Of a stretch of DNA of 42,541 nt, positions 24,343 through 33,068 are shown piece after piece; positions within the stretch are counted from its first letter, which is position 1; each line of letters starts with the position of its first letter. Source of the stretch: Actinomadura viridilutea (GTDB taxonomy: Bacteria > Actinomycetota > Actinomycetes > Streptosporangiales > Streptosporangiaceae); the NCBI GenBank assembly GCA_003001795.1, contig PVNI01000029.1, positions 1-42,541 on the forward strand. Reading direction: 5' to 3'. The translations under genes and the position numbers were made by a program. Under the pieces are notes generated by a model. That model was not told the DNA's origin. It saw nothing but the letters and a program-made list of their open reading frames with translations, and searched no databases.

Positions 24343-25422
24343 ATGGGTTCGGTGCGCGTGGCCATCGTCGGAGTGGGCAACTGCGCCGCTTCGCTCGTCC
24401 AGGGCGTCGAGTACTACAAAGACGCGGACCCCGCGACGAAGGTGCCGGGTCTCATGCACGTCCGGTTCGGCGACTACCACGTGCGCGACGTGGAGTTCGT
24501 CGCCGCCTTCGACGTGGACGCCAAGAAGGTCGGCATGGACCTGTCCGAGGCGATCACCGCCAGCGAGAACAACACGATCAAGATCTGCGACGTGCCGCCG
24601 ACCGGCGTCGTGGTGCAGCGCGGCCACACCTACGACGGCCTCGGCGAGTACTACCGCAACACGATCGAGGAGTCCACCGAGGAGCCGGTGGACGTCGTCA
24701 AGGTCCTCAAGGAGACCAAGGCCGACGTCCTGGTGTCCTACCTGCCGGTGGGCTCGGAGGAGGCCGACCGCTTCTACGCCCAGTGCGCGCTGGACGCCGG
24801 CGTGGCGTTCGTCAACGCGCTGCCGGTGTTCATCGCCTCCGACCCCGAGTGGGCGGACAAGTTCACCAAGGCGGGCGTGCCGATCGTCGGCGACGACATC
24901 AAGTCGCAGGTCGGCGCGACCATCACGCACCGCGTGCTGGCCAAGCTGTTCGAGGACCGCGGAGTCGAGCTGCAGCGCACCTACCAGCTCAACTTCGGCG
25001 GCAACATGGACTTCATGAACATGCTGGAGCGCAGCCGCCTCCAGTCCAAGAAGATCTCCAAGACGCAGTCGGTCACCTCCCAGGTGCCGCGGGAGATGGC
25101 CAAGAGCGACGTGCACATCGGTCCGTCCGACCACGTGCCGTGGCTGGACGACCGCAAGTGGGCGTACGTGCGGCTGGAGGGCAAGGCGTTCGGCGACGTC
25201 CCGCTGAACCTGGAGTACAAGCTCGAGGTGTGGGACTCGCCCAACTCCGCCGGCGTCATCATCGACGCCATCCGCGCCGCCAAGATCGCCAAGGACCGCG
25301 GCATCGGCGGCCCGATCCTGTCGGCCAGCTCCTACTTCATGAAGTCCCCGCCGGTCCAGTACGACGACAACACGGCGCGCGAGGCCGTGGAGAAGTTCAT
25401 CCGCGGCGAGGTCGAGCGCTGA
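24343..25422 (+). CDS. ino1: myo-Inositol-1-phosphate synthase
   Basis: Converts glucose-6-phosphate to 1L-myo-inositol-1-phosphate with NAD as internal redox cofactor. The product feeds phosphatidylinositol, its mannosides and mycothiol, so it matters for envelope and redox balance in actinobacteria. The 359-residue length is normal for the bacterial form. The N-terminal Rossmann motif is VAIVGVGNCAASLVQGVEYY. The core catalytic segments NFGGNMDFMNMLE and SKKISKTQSVTS hold the conserved Lys residues. An AAGGAG ribosome site precedes the ATG. It follows padR and ends with a strong hairpin. Confidence 0.97.
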   Translation: MGSVRVAIVGVGNCAASLVQGVEYYKDADPATKVPGLMHVRFGDYHVRDVEFVAAFDVDAKKVGMDLSEAITASENNTIKICDVPPTGVVVQRGHTYDGLGEYYRNTIEESTEEPVDVVKVLKETKADVLVSYLPVGSEEADRFYAQCALDAGVAFVNALPVFIASDPEWADKFTKAGVPIVGDDIKSQVGATITHRVLAKLFEDRGVELQRTYQLNFGGNMDFMNMLERSRLQSKKISKTQSVTSQVPREMAKSDVHIGPSDHVPWLDDRKWAYVRLEGKAFGDVPLNLEYKLEVWDSPNSAGVIIDAIRAAKIAKDRGIGGPILSASSYFMKSPPVQYDDNTAREAVEKFIRGEVER

Positions 25423-25436
25423 TCGCCTCCTGGTGA

Positions 25437-25466
25437 CAACGGCCGCCCGGCCCCGGGCGGCCGTTG
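25437..25466 (+). terminator. Terminator after ino1
   Basis: CAACGGCCGCCCG pairs perfectly with CGGGCGGCCGTTG around a 4-base loop, 15 bases past the stop. Confidence 0.85.
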
Positions 25467-25475
25467 CGCTTTCCG

Positions 25476-25507
25476 GCCGGGACGGCGGACGCCCGCCCCG
25501 TCCCGGC
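25476..25507. terminator. Second hairpin after ino1
   Basis: GCCGGGACGG and CCGTCCCGGC form a perfect 10-bp stem with a 12-base loop, 10 bases after the first hairpin. It may back up termination. Confidence 0.5.
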
Positions 25508-25833
25508 GAATGAATCCGACGATCCCCAGGCCGCCTGGCGGCGCCCGAAAAAACCGGCGTTCACGGCCGGAACGAACGCGTCGTCACCCCCGTCGGGCCG
25601 CCCGGCGGCACGCGATACGCCCATACGGCGTGTGCCGACCCCCTGTCAGGGCCGCGGTCGGCGAAGATGGTCAGCCGGCGGGCGATCAGGCCCGCCGACG
25701 GCGATCCACGCGCGTCACCGGCTCGTCTCCCATCGCGAAAATGTCGATGTAGCGGACGTTGTCACGCTCTGGTCCTACTGTTGCACCGTCGGTGATTGCG
25801 CGCACCGTTCCAGTGGCCGACTGGAGGACTTGG
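25508..25833. other. Upstream region of the lipoprotein gene
   Basis: About 325 bases with no supported gene. An 8-bp inverted repeat (CGGCGGGC/GCCCGCCG) lies near 25677-25698. No consensus promoter stands out. Confidence 0.4.
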
Positions 25834-27609
25834 ATGGCACGCGACCTGGGAAAAGTGACAGCGGGACTCGCCGGGCTGGCCGTGGGGCTGACGGCGTGCG
25901 GCGGGTCCGCCCGCACCGTGGACGGACCGCCGCGCGACGGCGGCACGCTGCGCATCGTCGGATCGTCCGACGTGCCGCACCTCGACACCGCCGCCGCCAA
26001 CAGCGTCGGCGCGTACGGGCTGAACCGCACCTACGCGCGGACGCTGCTGGGCACCAAGGCGTCGAACGACTTCAACGAGACCCTGCCCGTCCAGGCGGAC
26101 ATGGCGGCCGAGGTGCCGAGCCGCGAGAACGGCGGCATCAGCCGCGACGGCCGCACCTACACGCTCAGGCTGCGCGACGGCGTCCTGTGGAACACCCGTC
26201 CGCCGCGCCCGGTCACCGCCGAGGACTTCGTCCGCGGCTTCAAACGGCTGTGCAACCCGGCGGCGCCCGCGCCGGGCCGCGGCTACTACACGTCCACCAT
26301 CCGCGGCATGGACGCGTACTGCCGCGGCTTCGCCAAGGTCCGGGCCGACGACGCCAAGGCCATCGCCGACTACCAGAACACCCACGACATCGACGGGATC
26401 GAGGCGAAGGACCCGCACACGCTGGTGTTCACGCTGCGCGAGCCGGCCAGCGACTTCCTCAACCTGCTGGCGCTGCCGTACACCGCCGCCGCCCCCAAGG
26501 AATACGACGCCTACGTGCCCGACAGCCCCGAGTTCCGGCAGCACACGATCTCCAACGGCCCCTACCAGATCACCTCCTACCGGCCCGGCCTGTCGTACGT
26601 GCTCACCCGCAACCCGGTGTGGCGGCCCGAGACCGACCCGCTGCGCGAACGCCACGTCGAGCGCATCCAGATCACGCTGGGGCAGGACTCCCCCGCCGCC
26701 GTCCAGCAGCAGCTGGAGCAGGGCACCGCCGACCTGGCCTGGGACCAGCCGGTGCCCACCACCGCCATCCCCCGGCTGCGGGCGCGGCGCGACGAGCGGT
26801 TCGCCATCCACCGCACCCCCAGCAACAGCCCGTACCTGGTGTTCAACACCCGCAGCCCGAACAACCGCGGCGCGCTCGGCAAGCGCGAGGTGCGCCAGGC
26901 GCTGCAGTACGCCGTCGACCGCACCGCCCTCATCAAGATCGTCGGCGGGCCGGAGGTGGCCGAGCCGCTGCACACGGTGATCCCGCCGGGCAACTCCGGC
27001 TACGCCCCCGCCGACCGGTACCCGACGCCGGGCGAGGCCGGCGATCCCGCGCGCTGCCGCCGGATGCTGGCGGACGCCGGCCACCCCGACGGGCTGACGC
27101 TGAAATTCCCCTACCGCACCAACAGCGTGCACAAGCTGATCGCCGAGTCGATCCGGCAGAACCTCGCCGCGTGCGGCGTGCGCGCCGAGCTCATCCCCGA
27201 CACCGGCGGCGACTTCTACGCCAAGACCATCGCCACGCCGGAGAAGACCGAGGCCGGCGACTGGGACATCGCCGCCCCCGGCTGGACGCCCGACTGGTAC
27301 GGCAACAACGGCCGCTCCATCATCCAGCCGCTGTTCGACGGGCGCGCCTACGGGCCGAACACCAGCAACTACGGCGGCTACGACAACCCCGAGGTGAACG
27401 CCCTGATCGACGCCGCGCTCACCGCCCCGGACCCCGCCCGCGCCGCCGGGTACTGGCGGCGCGCCGACGAGATCATCATGGAGGACGCGGCGATCATCCC
27501 GCTGCTGAACCGCGCCCACACCGTCTACCGCTCCGCCCGCGTCCGCGGCGCGGCGTTCCTGCCGACCGCGGCGGGCTACGACTACACCCGCATCTGGCTC
27601 GCCGACTGA
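25834..27609 (+). CDS. ABC transporter substrate-binding lipoprotein, family 5
   Basis: An extracellular solute-binding protein of the peptide/nickel (SBP_bac_5) family, 591 residues. The signal ends in the lipobox L19-T20-A21-C22, so Cys22 would be lipid-anchored. Family segments are present: DGRTYTLRLRDGVLWN, TAEDFVRGFKRL, SNGPYQITSYRPG, NPVWRPETDP and VRQALQYAVDRTALI. Peptide or oligosaccharide binding is typical; the substrate is not readable. No permease or ATPase genes are adjacent, so it either shares a distant transporter or has another role. GGAGGA lies 5 bases before the ATG; longer starts without ribosome sites are rejected. Confidence 0.93.
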   Translation: MARDLGKVTAGLAGLAVGLTACGGSARTVDGPPRDGGTLRIVGSSDVPHLDTAAANSVGAYGLNRTYARTLLGTKASNDFNETLPVQADMAAEVPSRENGGISRDGRTYTLRLRDGVLWNTRPPRPVTAEDFVRGFKRLCNPAAPAPGRGYYTSTIRGMDAYCRGFAKVRADDAKAIADYQNTHDIDGIEAKDPHTLVFTLREPASDFLNLLALPYTAAAPKEYDAYVPDSPEFRQHTISNGPYQITSYRPGLSYVLTRNPVWRPETDPLRERHVERIQITLGQDSPAAVQQQLEQGTADLAWDQPVPTTAIPRLRARRDERFAIHRTPSNSPYLVFNTRSPNNRGALGKREVRQALQYAVDRTALIKIVGGPEVAEPLHTVIPPGNSGYAPADRYPTPGEAGDPARCRRMLADAGHPDGLTLKFPYRTNSVHKLIAESIRQNLAACGVRAELIPDTGGDFYAKTIATPEKTEAGDWDIAAPGWTPDWYGNNGRSIIQPLFDGRAYGPNTSNYGGYDNPEVNALIDAALTAPDPARAAGYWRRADEIIMEDAAIIPLLNRAHTVYRSARVRGAAFLPTAAGYDYTRIWLAD

Positions 27610-27697
27610 CCCGCGGCACCACGCCCGTCACCACACCGGCGACCACACCCCGTCCGCCGGAGAGGACGACGCGCACGCGGCGATGACCGGGCACCCT

Positions 27698-27733
27698 CCT
27701 CCGTCGCGTCCTCCGTCGCGTCCTCCGTCGCCT
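27698..27733. repeat. 12-bp tandem repeat, three copies
   Basis: CCTCCGTCGCGT starts at 27698, 27710 and, with a changed end, 27722. The array is non-coding as far as I can tell. Confidence 0.75.
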
Positions 27734-28047
27734 GCTCCGGCGGCGGCCGCCGCGGTGTCAAGCCGGCCGCGCAGACCCACCGCGCCGGCAGCGTGGTTCG
27801 GTTCGGCGGGCACGGGCCGCAGTCGCACGACGCGGCGGGGCACCTGCCGGACCACAGGACGGCGATGGCTCGTCCCCTGGAGGCGCCATCTGTCCGTCGC
27901 CGCGTCGTGGGTCCTCGGCGAGGCATCGATCTCGCCGCCGCGGACGCCGGGACGGGGCCCCCTGCGCCGCCCGTTGTCGACGGCGCGCGTCGGCGCGTTC
28001 ACCAGCGCGAGCCCGGACCCGGCATCTACGACGCAGGCCGCCCGGCA

Positions 28048-28101
28048 TCCCCGACTGGCAGCGCGTCCCCGACTGGCAGCGCGTCCCCGACCGGCGGCGC
28101 C
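28048..28101. repeat. 18-bp tandem repeat, three copies
   Basis: TCCCCGACTGGCAGCGCG starts at 28048 and 28066; a third copy at 28084 has three changes. It is about 200 bases upstream of the MFS gene. Confidence 0.75.
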
Positions 28102-28294
28102 ATGAACGGGCGGTCGGCCCGGTGACAACGTCCGCACGGCTCGCTGCTCGCCGCCGTCCCAGGTCACGAGGCGACCCTGACCGCCGCCGAGGTCGTCCCC
28201 GACGGAGCCACGCCGCGCCCCCCGCAGACATGCTCGACGAGTGCCGTGCCGAGGCGCGTGCGGGACGCGATGCCGGGGGCGGGCGATCAGCGCA

Positions 28295-28300
28295 TAAGGT
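28295..28300 (+). promoter_or_regulatory. -10 box for leaderless MFS gene
   Basis: TAAGGT ends 6 bases before the GTG at 28307, with no ribosome site between. The geometry equals that at 5602 and 11920. Confidence 0.5.
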
Positions 28301-28306
28301 GATCGA

Positions 28307-29593
28307 GTGAGGCGTAGCGAGCTGCGGGCGATCCTGCGGGGACGGGACTTCCGCCGGCTGTACGGCACCCGGCTGACGTCCCAGCTCACCGACGGCGTCT
28401 TCCAGGTCGCGCTCGCCGGATACGTGTTCTTCTCGCCGGAGCGGCAGACGACGGCGGGCAAGGCCGCGGCCGCGTTCGCGGTGACGCTGCTGCCGTACTC
28501 GGCGCTCGGTCCGTTCGTCGGCGTGTTCATCGACCGGTGGCGGCGCCGCCTCATCCTCATGTGGACGCCCGTCGTCCGCGCGGTGCTGACGCTGCTGGTC
28601 GCGGCGCTGGCGGCGGCCGGGCAGGACGGCGCGGTGTTCTTCGCGACCGTGCTGGTCGTGCTGGGCGTCAACCGGTTCTTCCTGGCGGCGCTGTCGGCCG
28701 CGCTGCCGCACGTGGTGCGGCGCGAGCACCTGGTGACGGCCAACGCGTTCGCCGTGACGTCCGGCACCGTCGTCGCGTTCGCCGGCGCGGGCCTGGGCTA
28801 CCTGCTGCGGCGCGCGTTCGGCCCGCAGGACGAGGGCACGGCGCTGATCCTGCTGTGCGCGTCGGCGCTGTGGGTCGCGTCGGCGCTGGTCGCCGCGACG
28901 CTGCCGCGGCGGCTGCTCGGCCCGCACCTGGACGAGGCGCCCGCGCACACCCGGGAGGCCCTCGGGAACGTGCTGCGCGGACTGGCCGACGGCGCCCGCC
29001 ACCTGGTCCGGTGCCGGTCGGCGGCCCTGGCCCTGGCGGCGATCTCGGCGCACCGCTTCCTGTACGGCATCGTCCTGATCATGACGCTGCTGCTGTGCCG
29101 GAACCGCTTCACCGCCGACCCGGACGCCGGCATGGCCGCGTTCGCGGTGATGCTCGGCGTGTCCGGCGCCGGCTACTTCGCCGCCGCGCTGATCACCCCG
29201 CCGGTGGTGCGGCGCATCGGCAAGGACGCGTGGATCTGCGGGCTGCTGGCCGGGGGCGGCGCGACGCTGCTGGTCCTCGGGCTGCCGTTCGCCGCGGCGC
29301 CGTGGACGGCGGGCGCGTTCCTCCTCGGCGTGGTGTCCCAGGGCGTGAAGCTGTGCGTCGACACGATCCTGCAGGAGTCGATCGAGGACGCGTACCGCGG
29401 CCGCGTGTTCGCCGTCTACGACATGCTGTTCAACGCGACGTTCGCCGCCGCCGCGGCCGTCGCCGCCACCTGGCTCCCCGTCAGCGGCGTGTCGCACGCG
29501 ACGCTGGTCGCCGTGGCCGCCGCCTACATGCTGGGCGCCGTCGCCTACCGAGGCGGCGCGGGACGCGCGTCCCGCGCGTCCGCCGCCGTCTGA
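28307..29593 (+). CDS. MFS family transporter
   Basis: A 428-residue membrane protein with about 12 hydrophobic segments, of the MFS_3/enterobactin-exporter-like type. It opens LRGRDFRRLYGTRLTSQLTD, and the loop between helices 2 and 3 has GPFVGVFIDRWRRR, the motif A equivalent. Late in the sequence VKLCVDTILQESIEDAYRGR is characteristic of this branch. Likely a drug or metabolite exporter; substrate unknown. The GTG start lies 6 bases after a TAAGGT box and lacks a ribosome site, suggesting a leaderless mRNA. It converges on bioA with a 28-base gap; a hairpin lies in its last codons. Confidence 0.9.
   Translation: MRRSELRAILRGRDFRRLYGTRLTSQLTDGVFQVALAGYVFFSPERQTTAGKAAAAFAVTLLPYSALGPFVGVFIDRWRRRLILMWTPVVRAVLTLLVAALAAAGQDGAVFFATVLVVLGVNRFFLAALSAALPHVVRREHLVTANAFAVTSGTVVAFAGAGLGYLLRRAFGPQDEGTALILLCASALWVASALVAATLPRRLLGPHLDEAPAHTREALGNVLRGLADGARHLVRCRSAALALAAISAHRFLYGIVLIMTLLLCRNRFTADPDAGMAAFAVMLGVSGAGYFAAALITPPVVRRIGKDAWICGLLAGGGATLLVLGLPFAAAPWTAGAFLLGVVSQGVKLCVDTILQESIEDAYRGRVFAVYDMLFNATFAAAAAVAATWLPVSGVSHATLVAVAAAYMLGAVAYRGGAGRASRASAAV
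29556..29577. terminator. Hairpin inside the end of the MFS gene
   Basis: GCGCGGGACG and CGTCCCGCGC form a perfect 10-bp stem with a 2-base loop (a larger loop is likely in RNA). It ends 16 bases before the MFS stop and faces convergent bioA. Confidence 0.45.
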
Positions 29594-29621
29594 ACGGGCC
29601 CCGACACGGTCCCCGGCCGCG

Positions 29622-30935
29622 TCACAGCGTTTCCGCGATGGCGTACATCGCGTCGGCGATCTGCTCGATCTCCTCCTGCGTGCACACGTACGGCGGCATG
29701 GTGTAGACGAGGCGGCCGAAGGGGCGCAGCCACACGCCGTGATCCATCGCGATCTTCTGCACGGCGGGGACGTCCACCGGTTCGCGCGCCTCGATGACGC
29801 CGATCGCGCCGAGCACCCGCACGTCCCGGACGCCGGGCAGGTCCGCGGCGCCGTCCAGGCCCGCGGTGAGCACGGCCTCGATGGTGTCGACCTCGTCCCG
29901 CCAGTCGCGCGACAGCAGCAGGTCGATGGACGCCGACGCGACGGACGCGGCGAGCGGGTTGGCCATGTAGGTGGGGCCGTGCATGAGGACGCCGGCCTCG
30001 CCCGAGGTGATGCCGCGCGCGACGCGGTCCGTGCACAGCGTCGCCGCCATCGTCATGTACCCGCCGGTGAGGGCCTTGCCGACGCACATGATGTCGGGGG
30101 CGATCTCGGCGTGGTCGCAGCCCCACATCTCGCCGGTGCGGCCGAACCCGGTGGCGATCTCGTCCAGGACCAGCAGCAGGTCGTGCTCGTCGGCCAGCTC
30201 CCGCAGCGCCTGCAGGTACTCGGGGGCGTAGAAGCGCATGCCGCCCGCGCCCTGCACGATCGGCTCGACGATGATCCCGGCGAGCTCCCCGGAGTGCGCG
30301 GCGGCCAGCCGGCGCAGCTCCTCCAGGTACGCCGGGTCCGGTTCGGCGAGGTAGCCGAGCGGGGGCGGCGGCGCGAACACGTGCTTGGCCAGCACGTCGG
30401 TGAACAGCTGGTGCATGCCGTTGACCGGGTCGCACACGGCCATGTCGCCGAACGTGTCGCCGTGGTAGCCGCCGCGGACGGTCAGCAGCCGGTGCCGTTC
30501 GGGCCGCCCCTGGGACCGCCAGTACTGCAGCGTCATCTTGATGGCGACCTCGACGGCCACCGACCCGGAGTCGGCGAAGAACACCGTGGTCAGCGGCTCG
30601 GGCGTCAGGTCGACGAGCCGCTCGGCCAGCCGCACCGCCGTCGGATGGGTGAGCCCGCCGAACATCACGTGCGCCATCCGGCCGAGCTGCCGGGTGACGG
30701 CGGCGTTGAGCTCGGGGTGGTTGTAGCCGTGGATCGCCGCCCACCACGACGACATCCCGTCGATCAGCTCGGTGCCGTCCGCGAGCGTGAGCCGCACCCC
30801 CGACGCCGACACCACCACCTCGGGCGGCACGGCGGCGGGCATCGGGGCGTACGGATGCCAGACGTGGTCCCGGTCGAACGCCCGCAGCCGCTCGATCTCC
30901 GCCGGGCTCATCCGCCCGAGCTTGACGTCGATCAC
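29622..30935 (-). CDS. bioA: Adenosylmethionine-8-amino-7-oxononanoate transaminase
   Basis: Biotin synthesis enzyme: transfers an amino group from S-adenosylmethionine to 7-keto-8-aminopelargonate, using PLP. The 437-residue length is normal. Diagnostic segments: HVWHPYAPM near the start, DGMSSWWAAIHGYNHPELN, FGGLTHPTAVRLAERL, the Asp motif LVLDEIATGFGRTG, and the PLP Lys287 in CVGKALTGGY. The start is a GTG at 30935 whose last two bases are shared with the stop of the CCA enzyme gene (GTGA overlap), so translation is probably coupled; an ATG eight codons later is possible. No other biotin genes are nearby, so it is detached from bioBDF. Confidence 0.95.
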   Translation of the reverse strand: MIDVKLGRMSPAEIERLRAFDRDHVWHPYAPMPAAVPPEVVVSASGVRLTLADGTELIDGMSSWWAAIHGYNHPELNAAVTRQLGRMAHVMFGGLTHPTAVRLAERLVDLTPEPLTTVFFADSGSVAVEVAIKMTLQYWRSQGRPERHRLLTVRGGYHGDTFGDMAVCDPVNGMHQLFTDVLAKHVFAPPPPLGYLAEPDPAYLEELRRLAAAHSGELAGIIVEPIVQGAGGMRFYAPEYLQALRELADEHDLLLVLDEIATGFGRTGEMWGCDHAEIAPDIMCVGKALTGGYMTMAATLCTDRVARGITSGEAGVLMHGPTYMANPLAASVASASIDLLLSRDWRDEVDTIEAVLTAGLDGAADLPGVRDVRVLGAIGVIEAREPVDVPAVQKIAMDHGVWLRPFGRLVYTMPPYVCTQEEIEQIADAMYAIAETL

Positions 30936-32503
30936 GACCGGTCCCCCGCCCCGGCGGCCTCCTCGCCGTCGCCGGACGCGACGCCCGCGTCCGCCGCTTC
31001 CTTCGGCCCGGAGGCGTCCGCGGAGCCGGGGACGGGGATGCCCTCGGCGGCCGCCCAGCGGAGCAGTTCGGCGGTGGCGGCCTCCCGGCCGATGATCCCC
31101 CGGTCCAGGCGCAGGTCGAGCAGGAACTTGTAGGCCTTGCCGACGAGCGGCCCGGGCGTGATGCCCAGAATGCGCTGGATGTCGTTGCCGTTCAGCTCCG
31201 GGCGGATCTTGGCGAGTTCCTCCTCCTTCGCCAGCCGCTCGATGCGGGCCTCCAGGTCGTCGTAGGTGCGGCGGAGGCGCTCGGCCTTGCGGCGGTTGCG
31301 GGTGGTGCAGTCGGCCCGGGTGAGCTTGTGCAGCCGCGGCAGCAGGTGCCCGGCGTCGCGCACGTAGCGGCGGACGGCCGAGTCGGTCCACTCGCCCGTC
31401 CCGTACCCGTGGAAGCGCAGGTGCAGCTCGACCAGGCGGGACACGTCGGCGACGACGTCCTTGGGGTAGCGCAGCTCGGTCAGGCGCTTGCGGGCCATCT
31501 TGGCGCCGACGACCTCGTGGTGGTGGAACGACACCCGTCCGCCCGGCTCGAACCGGCGCGTCTTGGGCTTGCCGATGTCGTGCAGCAGCGCGGCCAGCCG
31601 CAGCACCAGGTCCGGCCCGTCCTCCTCCTGGGCGATCGCCTGCTCCAGGACGATCAGCGAGTGCTCGTAGACGTCCTTGTGCCGGTGGTGCTCGTCGATC
31701 TCCAGGCGGAGCTTGGGCAGCTCGGGCAGGACGCGGTCGGCCAGGCCGGTGTCGACCAGCAGCGCCAGCCCGCGGCGCGGATGCTCGCCGCACACCAGCT
31801 TGGACAGCTCGTCGCGGATGCGCTCCGCCGACACGATCTCGATGCGGTCGGCCATCTCGGTCATGGCCCGCACCACCTCCGGCGCCACGGTGAAGCCGAG
31901 CTGGGCGGCGAAGCGGGCGGCGCGCAGCATCCGCAGCGGGTCGTCGTTGAACGAGTCCTCCGGGCGGCCGGGGGTGCGCAGCACCTTGCGCTCCAGGTCG
32001 GCCAGGCCGCCGAACGGGTCGACGAACTCGCGGCCGGGCAGCCGGGCGGCCATGGCGTTGACCGCGAAGTCGCGGCGGCGCAGGTCCTCCTCCAGGGAGC
32101 TGCCGTAGGTGACCTGCGGCTTGCGCGACTTGGGGTCGTAGGCCTCGCTGCGGTAGGTGGTGATCTCCAGCTGGTGGTCGCCCTTGCGCAGGCCGACGGT
32201 GCCGAACTCGATGCCGATCGTCCACACGTGGTCGGCCCACGGGCGGATGATCTCCAGGATGCGCTCCGGCGGGGCGTCGGTGGTGAAGTCCAGGTCCTTG
32301 CCCGCGCGGCGCAGCAGCGCGTCGCGCACGGGGCCGCCCACCAGCGCCAGCTCGTGCCCGGCGGCCCGGAAGCGCTCGCCGAGCTCGTCGGCGAGCGGGG
32401 CGGCCCGGCGCAGCAGCTCGGCGATGGCGGCCCGCTGCGCTTGGGACGGCCGTGCACGCGGGGTCGACTGCTGCTGGGTCAGGTTCTGGTCGGGCACGGC
32501 CAT
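30932..32503 (-). CDS. cca: CCA tRNA nucleotidyltransferase
   Basis: Adds or repairs the 3' CCA end of tRNAs. Named pcnA in M. tuberculosis (Rv3907c). Length is 523 residues. The nucleotidyltransferase head has LVGGPVRDALL and the catalytic acids D70 and D72 (KDLDF); RRRDFAVNA at about 142 and NDDPLRMLRAARF at about 187 are the template region. A C-terminal HD domain has LLHDIGKPK (H308, D309) with HHHEVVG. The tail from about 490 is Ala/Gly/Glu-rich. It is divergent from the DUF6049-murJ genes, as in mycobacteria. The ATG at 32503 lies after TCGATGGCC-like sequence with a weak ribosome site. bioA overlaps its stop by 4 bases. Confidence 0.95.
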   Translation of the reverse strand: MAVPDQNLTQQQSTPRARPSQAQRAAIAELLRRAAPLADELGERFRAAGHELALVGGPVRDALLRRAGKDLDFTTDAPPERILEIIRPWADHVWTIGIEFGTVGLRKGDHQLEITTYRSEAYDPKSRKPQVTYGSSLEEDLRRRDFAVNAMAARLPGREFVDPFGGLADLERKVLRTPGRPEDSFNDDPLRMLRAARFAAQLGFTVAPEVVRAMTEMADRIEIVSAERIRDELSKLVCGEHPRRGLALLVDTGLADRVLPELPKLRLEIDEHHRHKDVYEHSLIVLEQAIAQEEDGPDLVLRLAALLHDIGKPKTRRFEPGGRVSFHHHEVVGAKMARKRLTELRYPKDVVADVSRLVELHLRFHGYGTGEWTDSAVRRYVRDAGHLLPRLHKLTRADCTTRNRRKAERLRRTYDDLEARIERLAKEEELAKIRPELNGNDIQRILGITPGPLVGKAYKFLLDLRLDRGIIGREAATAELLRWAAAEGIPVPGSADASGPKEAADAGVASGDGEEAAGAGDRS

Positions 32504-32600
32504 CGAGCGTATTTCCTTGCTAGAGGGCTGACAAAAAGATTGTTCGGCACCGGGGAAGCGGTCCGGAAACGTCCTGCGGAAGGCGCGAAGAGGCCGTCCC

Positions 32601-32774
32601 TCACCGGAGTCGCGTGCCGGGCACCCACGGGGGACGCCGCCGCAGCCTCCCGTACGACCAAAGGTAGCGGGGTCCGCGGGCCGCGGCCCGCCACGGGTCG
32701 GCGGCGGCGAGGATTATCCCGGCAATGCCCGCCAAGAGGAGATTCCCCCAGAAAGCGGAGTTCGCGACGAACAC
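32601..32774 (-). CDS. Possible small single-pass membrane protein
   Basis: A 57-residue frame starting at a GTG: one hydrophobic segment (FWGNLLLAGIAGIILAAADP) then a basic, Trp/Tyr-rich tail (YLWSYGRLRRRPPWVPGTRL). Third codon positions are strongly G/C in this part but not upstream, which supports the GTG start over an ATG at 32879. No clear ribosome site is visible. It sits in the divergent space between cca and DUF6049, where mycobacteria have a NUDIX gene; it is not NUDIX. I am unsure it is expressed. Confidence 0.4.
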   Translation of the reverse strand: MFVANSAFWGNLLLAGIAGIILAAADPWRAAARGPRYLWSYGRLRRRPPWVPGTRLR

Positions 32775-33068
32775 GCCCGACGGGCTCGCAGCGCCTCGAC
32801 GGGAGCCTCGCCAGCACGCACGACGACGCGGGCGAGGAACCATCCGGGTTCGCGCGGGCGTTGCTGGGAAGTAGCGCATTACCAGGCGTGGGTCGCCCGC
32901 GCAGACAGCGACCCGCGGTGGTTTTGTGACGGAATCGGGCGAAGAGGCCGGAGGAAGGTCTGAGGGCAGCCGTCACGCGGCTACCATCGAGCGCGTGATG
33001 CGGGACAACGACGCCCGCTGTCTTCAGGCGGCGCCTCCAGCGGCAGGCGGCCATCGGGTGGACATGGC
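32775..33068. other. Upstream region of the DUF6049 gene
   Basis: About 290 bases that should hold the promoter for DUF6049-murJ. No gene is supported, and no NUDIX domain is encoded here. Confidence 0.4.

Larger units (their letters stand above)
27610..28294. other. Intergenic region with short tandem repeats
   Basis: About 690 bases with no credible gene in six frames. It contains a 12-base and an 18-base three-copy tandem repeat (separate entries). Some frames are long only because stop codons are rare in this GC content. Confidence 0.45.

Noticed and set aside
27628..29497. Long minus-strand frames opposite the MFS gene
   Set aside because: Low-complexity composition and full overlap with a well-supported transporter gene.
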